Positions 50,000 through 61,793 of a stretch of 64,000 bases of DNA are shown one piece after another. The DNA lies in NCBI GenBank assembly GCA_029783825.1, contig JAREIK010000801.1, forward strand, positions 8,221,571-8,285,570. The letters are read 5' to 3'. The position numbers and the translations under genes are program-made. Below the pieces are notes generated by a model. It did no database searches and was not told the origin of the DNA. It was given only the letters and a program-made list of their open reading frames with translations. This DNA is from Sapria himalayana (lineage: Eukaryota; Streptophyta; Magnoliopsida; Malpighiales; Rafflesiaceae). Position 1 is the first letter of the stretch. Every line of letters starts with the position of its first letter.

Positions 50000-50130
50000 C
50001 GTTGCTTATGCGAGGAAGATGGGCTACTCTCTTTCCAGGAGAAAGGAGAAGTCAGTAATATTGAAAAATATTGCTAGGAAGCGCGTATCTCTGCTCCGCC
50101 GCGTCTGCGCGGCGCTAGAGTAGAAATCAA
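50000..50130 (-). promoter_or_regulatory. Presenilin 5' UTR / core promoter region, GC-rich
   Basis: A GC-rich patch with an inverted repeat (gccgcgtctgcgcggc, near 50,098-50,113) lies about 100 bp upstream of the ATG, as in many plant 5' UTRs. An open frame on the plus strand here is the antisense of exon 1 and is not a gene. Confidence 0.45.
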
Positions 50131-51080
50131 CACGAAACAACTGCAATGGATTATAGAATAATAACCATAAATTAAGCCATATTGCTCATTACTCTTCTCA
50201 AAAAAAAAAAAGAAGGAAAAATACTCATCCATTTTACAAAATTATTGGGAATGAAATAAAAAGTAATGCATACATTTATATTTCAAACTTCATGCATCAC
50301 TCATCTTACTATTTATCTTCATCTTTTGTGGAGGTTGTTTTTGGAGATAACTCAACCATAAGATACTTGAAAGCAATGAAAATAAATTTATGCAATGCTT
50401 GCCCAATCCATCCCATCCTACTTGATTTCCCTCGTCTATGTATTTTTTTTTTTATTTTTTTAATTCATAGTTTGCTAAATGTTTAAGTTGTGTGGGAGAC
50501 TTAAATCAACACTTGCAAGAAGCCACATCCATGAAAATGCAAACTAAAGCAATAACATCCCTCTCCCTAATATTGTGTCATTGTGTGCTTTGTCTTTGCA
50601 ATCCACATTCCGTGCTACGAAGGATGGATATGGTAAATAGGATGATCAAAAATGTAGAAGATGGTTGATCAAATAGACTGAACATGAAGATTGGGTCCAC
50701 AATTGGGTTAGCCTCTAGAAACATTCTTATTTTTGAGAAGCTATCATGCGTGAGCATTAATATCACATGCTTCAACTTCTATCACGGATCTCACGAGTAC
50801 TATTAGGAAACTCTCCAATATCTCATATCTATTATGGTCAGTACTATCATAGTCTAACTCTACAAATCAAATTGTGTTTTATTGATCTCTTCATATGCAA
50901 TGAAATTGCTATTAGCATAAAAGTCAAGAGTGTGCTCATAAAAAATAGATTCAATAAAACTTTCAAACTCAAAATGAATCCAACAAATGGTGCCCAACAC
51001 ACTCACCATTATCATGGCATGAACTAGCATTATGGTTTTGGAATGAATCAATACTTACAAAAGTGGCATCGTATGAATTA
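50131..51080. other. Presenilin upstream region, no gene seen
   Basis: AT-rich. 50,399-50,475 has a second copy near 58,588-58,660 (see the presenilin fragment). The remainder shows no recognised gene or element. Confidence 0.5.
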
Positions 51081-51380
51081 GAGTATCTCCAACAATGCTC
51101 TCTAAAATAGCTACTTAAAAAATATTATAATAATATATCATCTATTTTAGTTATTCAATTTTTTAAGTTAACTCCAACAATGCTATCTATTTTAGCTAAT
51201 AACTCCAAATAACTATCACTAACTTTATAAAATAATATTTAAAATAATATATAAAATACTATATCATCACCATAATGTCGTATTGATTAAATTTAAAAAT
51301 TTTTAAATTTGAAATTTTAAACACTAATTTTTACAACGATCATATTTATATTTATTATATCATTATTTACATACACACAA

Positions 51381-51417
<37 letters not shown>

Positions 51418-51911
51418 TGATGTATAATTTTCAAATTATGGATAAATTCATGATTTATACTTAAAAAAAACTATAAAATTATTTGAGCTGAATTGAAAAC
51501 TCAAATTTCTGTTTACGAAAAATGTTAAGCCACGTCATCAAAATTTTAATTTTTTTATTTTTTTAATAATGATCTTATTTTAAACAATAATGAAATTAAA
51601 AATTTTTAAATTTGAACCAAGAGTAGCAATATATTTTATTTTTTGTGCTATACACGTATATGCAAAAAAAATATTTTTAGGATAAATTTAGAAAATGTTT
51701 AGTGTACATGGTTAGGATTAATTTGAGAAAATATTTTAAAAATAACTAATGTGAAAATAACTTGTGTCTTTGCCCTAGCTATAAATAGCTAGCCAAATGG
51801 TGCTAATGGGAAATAACTAGCATGATAACTAGCCTTTTGGGAACAAAATTTAAGGGTCGTCTAATGTAAAATAGCTAAAAGGGAAGGTTTAGCTAGCCTC
51901 TTGGAGATGCT
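51081..51911. mobile_element. Non-autonomous Harbinger/Tourist element (831 bp)
   Basis: The left end gagtatctccaacaatgctc and reversed right end agcatctccaagaggctagc are Harbinger inverted repeats. They are bordered by TTA at 51078-51080 and 51912-51914. The left ~270 bp, reversed, match the right end of the full Harbinger element at 9438-14233 over its whole length (for example aaaaattagtgtttaaaatt and gaataactaaaatagatgat). No coding capacity. It contains an (AC)n run at 51,382-51,414. Confidence 0.85.
51382..51414. repeat. (AC)n microsatellite
   Basis: About 16 uninterrupted AC units inside the Harbinger-type MITE. Confidence 0.95.
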
Positions 51912-51979
51912 TTAATCTCATAATATGAGTTGCATATCTTGTTTCACCATTACTCCTCGTGTATATGTGTTATTTATTA

Positions 51980-52093
51980 AGAGAGTGAGAGAGAGAGAGA
52001 TATAAAATATGAAAGACATATAGGCCTGAGAAAGAGATAATAGAGGAAGGAATAAGAAAGGAATGAATGAGAGAGAGAGAGAGAGAGAGAGAT
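51980..52093. repeat. GA-rich tract left of the gypsy element
   Basis: Runs of gagaga at both ends of a purine-rich stretch, adjoining the low-coordinate end of the gypsy element. A second GA-rich tract adjoins its other end (57,928-58,080). Confidence 0.8.
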
Positions 52094-52424
52094 GTAACTA
52101 TTTATAGGTACCAACATACACATTCAAAAATTAAACATGCATATCTCAAAATCCAATAGACACATCCCAAAACCCAATAGACACTTCTCAAAACTCAAAA
52201 TCCAATAGACACATCCCAAAACCCTATAAATACATCCCAAAACCCTATAAATACATCCCAAAACCTAACAAATACATCCCAAAACTCAACAAACACATTT
52301 CAAAACCCAATAGACAGATCTCAAAGTATGATTAAATAAATAGCTAATAATAATAAAATCATGATTGTACTTGGAATTCCTATCTCGTATAAGCCTAGTT
52401 ATGGGCATACTCCATGCCTCATCA
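52094..52424 (-). repeat. Gypsy 3' LTR (low-coordinate copy)
   Basis: Read on the minus strand it starts tgatgaggcatggagtatgc and matches 57,927-57,711, sharing ggcctaa/ggcttat-type blocks, then the 21-bp minisatellite, then ggtacctataaatagt against ggtgcctaaaaatagt. Its minisatellite has more units than the other LTR. Confidence 0.75.
52142..52325. repeat. 21-bp minisatellite in the gypsy 3' LTR, eight to nine units
   Basis: Units of the form aaaaccctataaatacatcc with variants (aaaacccaatagacacatcc, aaaactcaacaaacacattt). The corresponding array in the other LTR has about five units. Confidence 0.85.
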
Positions 52425-53230
52425 TTCTCTACGAGTTGAAGAGAAATAAACTCCAATAAATGAGAATAAATGTAGTAATCTAATAATAAATGATCCAATT
52501 GATATAGGTCATTCTCTAGTATCTGGGTAGCATCAGATCAGGATGATCGTGCCATTTGATAATAAATTAATTCAAAATACCATCTTTAGAAGTCACAAAC
52601 TCATCATCTAGGATAATATCCAGTATCTCAACAAAATAGTTTCACTACAGACACACTAAGAGCAAAGAACAAAGCTAAAAATAATGGTTCGATAAGATAA
52701 CAAATCTTCTACATTGAAAACATGGCAAATATCTATGTCATTAGGCAAATCAAGAAGATATGTATTAGAACCAAATTGATGAATGATAGCATGACTCATG
52801 GCTCTTGCACAAAGTTTTTTTTTTTTGAAAATATTTTTGGAACTCTTTAAGGATGAATATGAATTATGACATATTCACCAATATTAAATTCCTTAGATCC
52901 ATAATACACATCAACCATCAGGTTATATTCTACATTATTTTGAAAAATATTTTGCTTAATCTCAACATGTAAATCAAGGATGTATTTTGCAAAGTTTTCT
53001 ATGAATTTAAAAACACCCATTTGAGGTGGTAAAAAAATAAGGTCAATGAATGTGCACGTTAGTACCTATTAATAATTTGAAAATAAATTTTACTAGTTGA
53101 ATAATATAGAATTATTATAAGCAAACTCCGCTTTTGTTAAAATAAAATCTCAAACACCTTATTTTATCTTAACCAAACACCTAAGCATACCACCCAAATT
53201 ATGATTAACAACTCCAGTTGGATCATCAGT

Positions 53231-53620
53231 TTAAGGATGACAAGCAGATGAAATTTTCAAAGTAATTCTAAATAAATTCCAAAGAGTTTTTGGAAAATAA
53301 CTAACAAATTTTACGGTCATATCAAATACAATGATGGAAGACAAATCATACAACTTAATAACTTCTCCAAAATACAATTTAGCAACATGTAAAGAAACAT
53401 TAGTTTTGTTATATGGAATAAAATGTATCATCTTAGAAAACCAATCAACAACCAAAATAGAGTCATGGGCAATTAAAGAACAAATTCCACACTAACATCC
53501 TTTCAAGATTTATGAGGAATGTGCAAATAATTATGTAATCTAGTATTCTATTTCTTACCCTTTGCTAATTGACATGTTATACATTGTGCAACTATCCTGC
53601 AATATCACTCTCTAGAAAGG
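53231..53620 (-). pseudogene. Gypsy integrase core fragment
   Basis: An open 74-codon frame contains VVDWFSKMIHFIPYNKT (family VVVDRFSKMAHFIPCHKT), HVAKLYFGEVIKLYDL and the segment FDMTVKFVSYFPKTLWNLF, where the second catalytic D of (S)DRD is retained as D. It ends SSACHP, matching the S(S/T)(A/T)(Y/C)HPQTDGQ boundary. Upstream, the zinc-binding N-terminus (YWPFLESDI) is recognisable with stops. Confidence 0.8.
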
Positions 53621-53912
53621 GCCAATAAAATTTATTTTAAATCAATGCACTAGTTATATCACTCCTAAAATGTCTGGCTAATTCAACTATATGCATCTCT
53701 CAAATTAATAAATCTCTTAATGATGACCAAGATATGCATGATTCAGTCACTTAAAAAATATTCATTGTCAACAAGAAAGTCAACATACTTTTTATTATTA
53801 TCATTCCTAATCTCATAATAAATAATATCAAAGTCAAAACATGAGAATACTCATTTTTAAATCTATCAAACACAATGATATGAGCACTAATATGATGAAG
53901 TGTAACAATTAT

Positions 53913-54330
53913 TCAGCTAAGTACATCAATAGTTTTGTTTTCAATACCAACATGATGATTAATCACAAAAGAATATTCATTCAAAAATTCAACCCACTTA
54001 GCACGTTGAACATTCAATTTATTTTGTAAGTTTAAATATATTAAAGCTTGGTAACCAAAAAATAATACAATGCAATAAGTAACAAGTAAAATCTCCAAAA
54101 ATGAAAACTCCATACTAAAACATAAAACTCCTTAGCATATGAAAAATATTTTTTGAGTGTCATTGAGTTTTTCACTAAAGAAAGCTATAAGGTGGCCTTC
54201 TTAACTAAAAACACCACCAATGCCTACATATGATGCATTACAAGCAAACTCAAAACTTTGGTGAAATTAGGATATCTCAAATAGGTGTCTTGATGATTTT
54301 GACCTTGATTTCTTTGAATATATGGCCAAC
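53913..54330 (-). pseudogene. Gypsy RNase H remnant
   Basis: Frames include FEFACNASYVGIGGV (family D.CDASD.GIGAVL, the first Asp lost), GYQALIYLNLQNKLNVQRAK (family DHQALKYL..Q.KL..R.ARW), and NHHVGIENKTIDVLS (family HK.GVEN.VADALSR). Confidence 0.78.
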
Positions 54331-54339
54331 AACATTAAA

Positions 54340-55020
54340 CCATTGAAACTTTCTTTTAAGTATTTTGTGATATGAGCCATAATACCACTAAATTCCCAGA
54401 TAAATTTTCTATAGAAAGAAGCTAAACTATAAAAACTATGAGTCACAATGATAGTTTTCAGTTCAGACTACTCCTTAATAACTCTAACCTTTTCTAGATC
54501 AACTGAAATATCATGTTCACACACAATAAAGCATAGGGAAAACACATGTGATTGCATAAAATAATATTTCTAAAGATTAACATAAAGCTTGACCTCTATA
54601 AGAGTGAGAAAAACTTATCAGGTGTGTTCTAAATGTTCTTATTTAGATTGGCTATAAATCGATATGTCATCAAAGTAGACCACTAGAAATTTTTCAATGA
54701 AAGGATTCATAACATGCATCATAACTTTTATGAAAGTACTAGAAGTAGTAGACAAGCCAAACTGCATGACTAACTACTCAAACAAAGCATCTTATGTTTT
54801 AAATATATTTTTCTACTCATCACCTAGCCTAACATGAATTTGATGATAACCAATATAATCTATCTTAGAGAACTAACTAGAACTAATTAAGAGATCCAAC
54901 ATATCCTTGAGGTGCGGGATAAAAAATTTATATTTGATTGTGATCTTTTTGATGACTCTACTATCCACACATATTCTCCAAGATCTATTTTTCTTAGATG
55001 TTAACTCTTCTCCCTCCCTC
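54340..55020 (-). pseudogene. Gypsy reverse transcriptase remnant
   Basis: The catalytic box reads [10 protein letters not shown] near 54,660-54,685, with both Asp residues present. Flanking sense includes a palm/thumb segment LASFYRKFIWEFSGIMAHIT (family LASFYRRFI..FS.I.API). Stops and shifts are frequent. Confidence 0.78.
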
Positions 55021-55571
55021 CCTCCCTCTCTCAATATTTAGGATTCATCTTCTAACGTGGAATGTTAGGTAGTTGAGAATCTGGAACTAAATTTATAGCA
55101 TGTTGTATATCTCTTAAAAGTGATAGTTCACAAGGTAACTCATTATGTACCGTATCTATAAAATTAGCTAGAAATTCTTCACTTCCAAAGAAATATTGAC
55201 AATTGAAGAATCAATTGGAACTTCTTTTTCCATTAATGCTAAGTACATACCAATCTCATTTCTCTCTTTCTCACAAACTTTTTACATTTTAAAATATGCA
55301 AATTCCATCCAAATAGTTTAGAGATATCATGCATCCTAGTATGACATTTAGGATAAGAAGGTCTTAAAAATTATATACTTATAAATGTACTTAAAACAAA
55401 AAACATTATCTTTATCAAAATCAATGATAGTTAATAATAAAACCAAGAGAAACCAAAAAGAACATGAGCAATATCCATGGATAGTATATCATAATAGATT
55501 GCATTCTTATAATCCCCAATTTGAATAGAGAATAGACGTCAATGAGTGATAAGAAAAGTATGATAATTCAC

Positions 55572-55886
55572 TCATGCTACTCTAAAAAGATGTAGGTGTG
55601 GTTCTAGTTTTATATTTAATAATTTAACAATATCTTTAGGAACCACATTCATTGAACTACCTCCATCAACCACCCTTACATTTTTTATCTCAACTTTCAA
55701 TGATTGTGTGAAAAATATTAGAATGTTTCTAATTATCATCATATATAGTTGTGGATAGCACACATTGAACCATATCAACATATGCATCAATATCACAATC
55801 TTTATGAAGATCTCCTTCATCACTATAATAATCAAAAGGATCAATAATTTGGTATTCCTCATCTTCAAGATTGCTTTGTTCAACAT
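55572..55886 (-). pseudogene. Gypsy aspartic protease fragment
   Basis: An open frame of 104 codons whose C-terminal half reads RVVDGGSSMNVVPKDIVKLL and LEPHLHLFRVA, matching plant gypsy protease (IDGGSC.NV.S..LV.KL.L...PHP..Y.V.W). The active-site Asp of the DGGS box is present. The N-terminal half is low-complexity. Confidence 0.75.
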
Positions 55887-56178
55887 CTAATACTAATGCA
55901 TATGAGGATAATGAGCTACATTATAACCCTTGTGCGAAGACACATATGATATAAAATTGATGAATTACTAACCTTAGACTCAATAGGTAAAGTAACATGA
56001 AAAGAGTTACACTAACTCAATTTTATGTTCATATTGTAATTAGGCCTAATATTATCATTTGATGACATAGAATACAATCTATAATGGCTTGTGTGTATGA
56101 AAGATAATGGCCTATTAAATTTCTCAACTTCTAAGGCCTTTTTATATGCACCCACTATGGTGTGTGGAGCATGCAATT

Positions 56179-56620
56179 TTACAATCTTTTGAATGTCAAA
56201 ATTCTATTAGCAAAATTAAAGCATACTTCAAATTGATCCTCAAAATGGAACTCACTATACCTCAATCTAACTTCCTCAAATTTAGCTAAATACTCAGGTA
56301 CACTAAGAGTCATTTGTTTGAAATTAATCATGCTAGAGAACAAATGACTCTTATATGATATAGGAATATATTTCTCATGTAACTTTGCTTTCATCATATC
56401 ACATTGGGTCATTTGAGTTTCACCTCAATTAATCTTGTCCTACAAAATATTTTGTCAGTAAATCTTCACTAAATTGATTAATTTTATTTTAACGAATCTA
56501 ATCATTCATTATTAATCATCTCGTACCAATCAAAATAGTTTCAATAATAATTAACCAATTAGAGAAAGCATCAAGATCCATTTTACCATCAAATTAAGGA
56601 ATACTAAGTTTGACAAGTTT
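56179..56620 (-). pseudogene. Gypsy gag fragment
   Basis: An open frame from 56,412 reads MKAKLHEKYIPISYKSHLFS, then FKQMTLSVPEYLAKFEEVRL RYSE, the plant gypsy capsid pattern (W..MK..L..KY.P..Y...L...L..L.QG..SV.EY...F..L..R). Weaker capsid sense continues to about 56,620. Confidence 0.75.
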
Positions 56621-57710
56621 TGTTTTGTCCCTTAAAGATTTGTCTAGATTGTTTGTCCTGATCTCTTCCCTAATTACCATTTATCCTAGCATGGCAATAT
56701 TGCACTACAACATCCACTCTCAATTGATTGGGTAGATAATTTGGCCTAGATTATTGTTAATTGAATGACAAATAAGTACTAGCTGGTTGAAAATGATTAC
56801 CTATATTGAATTGAAAGTTTCCAATTGTAGGTAACCTTGTGTGAGGTTGAGTAATTGAATTACTTCTAAAGTTTAAAGTACTTAGATTATGATATAAGTC
56901 ATTTGTGAATTTATTAGATAGATGTTAAAACTAGTTAATTTGTAGTGATTCGACATATTTTTTATATTGTCACCCAAATATTTTAAAAGAAAACCAATTT
57001 TTAATTGATTACATGAGTTTTTTGTTTGATGAAAGATTGACGTTGAGTCAATTGACTACACATTGAATTTAAAAGACTCAATAATATAGTGATTGAATCA
57101 AATTGTGCTTTATTTATAATATGATGATGGTTAATAGACACTAGACTACCATTTAGATCTTGACATGCTAAATATATAATTTAAATTTCACTCACTAGAA
57201 AACTTATAAACTATATGCTAATGTGACAAACACAAATTTAAAATGTAATTTGATTATATATATCACTTATAGCATAAGTCACAAAAGAATAACTATATGT
57301 GTGTGTGTGTGTGTGTGTATGCTATATCAAATAAATTAGAACCTTAAATAATCAAACAAAATATACTTAAATATCACAAATATTAACTGAGTTTTCATAG
57401 TGAAAGAAAATATACCCCGTTGAAGAATCTTTAGGGCACCTACAATTCCCTCTTATGGTTGTAAGATTTGTTGGCAGGCAGTATCTCAAATCTTAGTTTT
57501 CTTGAATGAAGACAATGAAAATTTTGAAAGAATAAAATAAGTAGAAATAAATAGAAATAACTTGACCTCGGATTGAAGTTGTCATCTAATACCAGATTGA
57601 TTTGACTCGATCATAAAGAACACTAAATTTAAAAGAAGAACAAAAAAAAACATAAAGAAAATAATTTCAATACCATTTCAAAAAGTCATCTCCACTAATA
57701 TCATAGGGTA

Positions 57711-57927
57711 CTATTTTTAGGCACCAATAGATACATCCTAAAATCAAATAGACATGTCACAAAACCCAACAAACACATCCAAAAACTCAACATATACATT
57801 CCAAAACCCAACTAACACATTTCAAAGTATAATTAAATAAATAACTAATGATTATAAAAATCCTAATTAGACTTGGACTACATATCTCGTTTAGGCCTAG
57901 ATACGACCCTACTCCATGCCCCCATCA
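57711..57927 (-). repeat. Gypsy 5' LTR (high-coordinate copy, part alignable to the other LTR)
   Basis: Starts tgatgggggcatggagtagg on the minus strand. It includes the 21-bp minisatellite at about 57,725-57,826 with about five units. The LTR should run on to the primer site near 57,590, but beyond 57,711 it no longer aligns with the other LTR. Confidence 0.7.
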
Positions 57928-58080
57928 AAGAGAGAGAGAGAGAGAGAAAGACGAAGGAAATTGATGAAGGAGAGAGAAAGAGAAAGGGAGGGAGAAATAA
58001 AAGAGAGAAAATATGGATATAGTAAAAATATAGATAGGAGATAGTGAAGTGGGAGGGAGGAGAGAGAGAAGAAAGTTAAT
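57928..58080. repeat. GA-rich tract right of the gypsy element
   Basis: agagagagagag followed by purine-rich gaaagagaaagggaggga-type sequence, the counterpart of the tract at 51,980-52,093. The translation of its complement is a Ser/Leu-rich low-complexity frame, not a gene. Confidence 0.8.
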
Positions 58081-58251
58081 GTTAAATAAAATACCAACAA
58101 AAAAATAAAAAGTATTTAAATATTAATATTAAGAGAATAACAAATATCTTGTTTGAGTTTGAGCTTATTTTTTTCATTTGAGAAAATGTATTTCTTTATA
58201 ACTAATTATATAAATTTCATATATATCACCTAATTGCACTAATTAGTCATA

Positions 58252-58660
58252 AAATGAGTTTAATGAAGATAGAGCGAATATTATGAGAATAACCAAAACC
58301 ACGCAGATCAAGACTAGAAACATGATGCTCATGATATTGACTTCAATGAACTCCAAACTGGTACAGTGCATCATTTCTTATCCAAAAATGATGGCCTACT
58401 CTCTTTCCAAGAGACAAGAGACATTAATAATATTGAATTGACATAAATGATTATTTAGAAGTATGAATGTCTACCATTTTAGCAACTCTCATAGTTCATT
58501 TATCTTCCTCCATGAATCCCATCTTTGGCACACATTTTAGGAAAGATTTCAATCCTTACAGTACCTAAAAGAAATGCAAAGATACAAAAGGCTAGCCCAA
58601 TCCATCATGTCCTACTTGACTTCCCTCATTTGTGTATTTTTTTTAATTCATTGTTTTCTC
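58252..58660 (-). pseudogene. Duplicated fragment of the presenilin 5' end (start region and upstream flank)
   Basis: 58,252-58,430 matches 49,880-50,063, the start of presenilin exon 1 and its 5' UTR. The start ATG is kept (58,371-58,369), and translation without stops gives M.CTSLEFIEVNIMSIM then ICVVLVI, against M.GTVLDSIGVEIMSIM then ICMLSVVII in the intact gene. Similarity ends near 58,252, inside exon 1, so only about 40 codons are present. A second block, 58,588-58,660, matches 50,399-50,475 upstream of presenilin, in the same order and orientation. It cannot make a presenilin. Confidence 0.85.
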
Positions 58661-61600
58661 ATCATTGGGGTTATGTTTGATTATGAATTAATTGAAGACT
58701 ACTAGCCATAAAGGCTGATCTGACTCCAAACATGTAGTTTTTAAAAATAGAAAATTATCAGTATATCCACTCCTCACATCGCAACCTTTGCTCTTGAAAT
58801 TATTTGGTAAACATAAATTAAATTATTAATTGCACATATTGTACTTTATAATTATTCTTTGTTCGCATCCTTCCCTTGGCTTAATCATTAAGCCTTTTTG
58901 CATCCTTCTCTTTTGTGTCCACATCAGCTAGTTATGACTTTCTTAGGTAAAGATGTATTCTCACTAATACAGAAATATCAACAGCATAACCTTTTGATGG
59001 AAGTATAGGTGTGGGAGCATTAGGACTGATAATGGGTTCACTTGGAGCTAAGTAGCTCAATATTAGGATCAAAGGGAAAAGCTAACAATGGGTTTTCATT
59101 TAGTTATGGAAATCCATTAGTAGGAGTAGTAATTACTAGCTTGACATTAACTATAGAAAGAGGTTTGAAGATGTAACTAGAACTAAAAAAGAAGAAGTGG
59201 AATACCACTTAGCTAAATAAAAAGATTTTTCCTTTTCCTTTCTTTTTCCTAGGGTATTTGGCTGAAGCCATTAAAATTTTCACACAAGAGGGTGCATCAA
59301 CTTTTCACAAGAAAGGTTTGGAGACTATCCAAAGGGTGCTCCATTCTTGTTGAACCGAAGACTTTGAAAAAAGTCAATGGAAGATTGAGTGCCAAGTGAA
59401 AGCTAGTTCAAACTACAACTGATGTTGATTACAATATATTAGCTTGCATCAATGTCTAAGCCCTTATACAAAAATGGAAATAAATATATCATAGCTTATT
59501 GCCTCATTACATCCCTAGTCTCACTTTCCTTAATACCTTTAATCTCTCACAGAAACCATCTTATCTACGGAATGATAATGAAGAAGATGTCTTACCATTG
59601 TAAGATAGAGGCCATATGTTTAAATAAAATGAAATACATGTGGAATCCTAGAAAACAACTCTTTTTTTCTAAACAAAAGTAGGCTACAAGACAAGTAAGA
59701 CATGAGCAAGCAGCTAGCTCTATATTTCCAAGTTCTCATTATTAGAAGTCAAAGCCCTAGGGAACTAGAAAATCCTACAACTCAATTTTTCTTTCTAGAT
59801 GACCTAACCTAACTTCTTTCTCATTTGGGTATATGTAAAATTGATCTTATGTAGATGAATAATCTAGTTCTTACTATAATGCTATTTATCTTTGCTACGA
59901 GAATAACTTAATAATTTGTTTCACTAGTGCTTTAGATTCATTGAAGTAGTTCATAAACCTTTAATTCTTACTCTTCCACTAGTTACCAGCATATGACTTG
60001 CGGGTCACAACTACTCTTTATGGTGTAATTGCTCTATTTTTTTGTTAATCCTAGTTAAAAAAACCAAGTCACATGATGGCTAGGTTATGCCCCTAGTTAA
60101 CCAGGATTAGGTAGGTGGAATAATGCAACTAGGGCTTGAGCAATATGAGAGGAGTTATAGTGATGATTATGCTGTTGACTTTTGAGAGTGAATGTCCCCA
60201 CACAAGTAGAAGTGGTTGGAATGATTTTCTATTCCTATTGAGTAGTTGAGCCGATGAAAGCAATCAAATCAGTTTAGTCCTTGTTGGTTTCATCAATGGA
60301 AATCACAAGATTGGGTCGAACTGCAAGTCAACTTGGTACTGTCAAGGTGGTGAAGTATCATAGTGGAATGGCTAGAAAGATAAGGGTTCTTTTCTCTTCT
60401 CTTCTAGGTGATGAATTAATCTTTTTTGTTTTTTCCTTCAAGTTCAAGTTTAGTGAAAAACTCTCTTCGGCAAATTTTTAGATGATTCCTACCAATGGGA
60501 ATGACTTAGATAATGATAATCCTTTTCTTAGTGATTGAACACAAGTATTAGTGCCCACATTGATGCATTTCTATTTCTATGCTAGTAGGTCACCACCCAA
60601 ATACTATAGGATTGATCTCAACTCAACCTTTAAGATTTCAATCCATATGGTACCTAAAAGCTAGTGTCTTGTGATTTTACTTCAACTAGCATGGATTATA
60701 TATGCCAAGAGGGAAAGAAAATCACTCCTCATTATCTACATTCATATATAATTTGAGTCTCGAGCCTTCACACACTACATTTGCTCATTAAGTACTTATC
60801 TTTCCCAAGCTAGATCAATATCCAATTTTTTAGGAAACAAATATAATTTCTGAGCTATCTCACACTTCCTAGCATGAGATGAGGAGTCTAATAGGCCAAC
60901 CAAACAAATTTTAAAGCATAGTTTAGGAAGATAAAGATAGCCTTTAAAAGTAAGAAATGACAGGATGCTTAAGACTTGTACAAAGAATTAATCTTTTCTT
61001 TACTTTCTTGAAAGTGAATAGTCATGTCTTTGTTGATAGCTTATTAAATAAGGAATCTTATTCATTGTATTTCTATAACATGAGTTCGTACCTAGAAAAA
61101 CAATGTCTGATCTATGATGTATGTGCTAATCACACATTGGAGCATTCTCACCAACCATGGCTAAAGGTTTTCCCAGGGTAACTATATGTTAAAAACTCAT
61201 AAAGAGCATCTTGAAAATCATTTTGGAAGCTAATAAGATCTTGTTTCATTGAAAATGCTCATTAGTTAACTTACTCTTTATCTTCTTATAACCCTCACCC
61301 CCTTGTGTCTAGTTGAGGCTAGAGTCATCATTTCTCTTCCTAGAAATTTTATTTGAAGCAAAAGACAATAAAGTAGTAAGGTAGTCGGTAAACTTACCCT
61401 GAATAAGTTTTTTTTTCAGAATAATACCAAAGAATTTTGTAGAGGGATGTGCTCATCCGGGTCATTTATCTTAGGTTGGGTAGAAGTGTATATTTTGTAG
61501 AAGTGTTGATATGGATGTGCCAATTCAGAGTATATAATAAAGGTACTTGGGCATAAACTTATCCTATAGTTTTTTCTCTAAGCCAGTGAAGAGCGAGCAG

Positions 61601-61790
61601 TGTATATATTAAAGAATTTTGTAGAATACTACTAGCCAGATGAAAATAAAAGAGATAAAATAAAAGAATCACTTTGGAATTGTGATAGTAATAAAGATGA
61701 GAAATATGAAAATGACATATTTTGGAGTTATGAAAAGAGGAAACGAAAGAAGATGACTACTTTAAGGTCATAACATTCTTTGAAAGTTAT
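58661..61790. other. Intergenic, no gene identified
   Basis: Less AT-extreme than the left half of the window. A pyrimidine-rich acceptor-like tract ends at about 59,252 (tttctttttcctag) and is followed by about 45 codons of open frame that I do not recognise (HKRVHQLFTRKVWRLSKG). Short frames at 59,452-59,682, 60,281-60,481 and 60,957-61,181 have no recognisable motif. Confidence 0.4.
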
Positions 61791-61793
61791 AAT

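Larger units (their letters stand above)
52094..57927 (-). mobile_element. Ty3/gypsy LTR retrotransposon, minus strand, inactive
   Basis: On the minus strand the order is 5' LTR (57,927 downward), primer site (tggtattagatgac near 57,580), gag (56,6xx-56,179), protease (55,886-55,572), RT (YFDD near 54,660-54,685), RNase H (54,113-53,913), integrase (53,620-53,231), 3' LTR (52,424-52,094). Integrase last is the Ty3/gypsy order. All domains are broken by stops. The LTRs are recognisably alike but clearly diverged. Confidence 0.85.

Noticed and set aside
49848..50123. 91-codon plus-strand open frame with good codon-like composition
   Set aside because: It is the antisense of presenilin exon 1 and its 5' UTR; the minus-strand reading has clear homology and the plus-strand one has none.
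57909..58100. Ser/Leu-rich 63-codon minus-strand frame resembling a signal peptide or membrane protein
   Set aside because: Complement of a GA-rich simple repeat.
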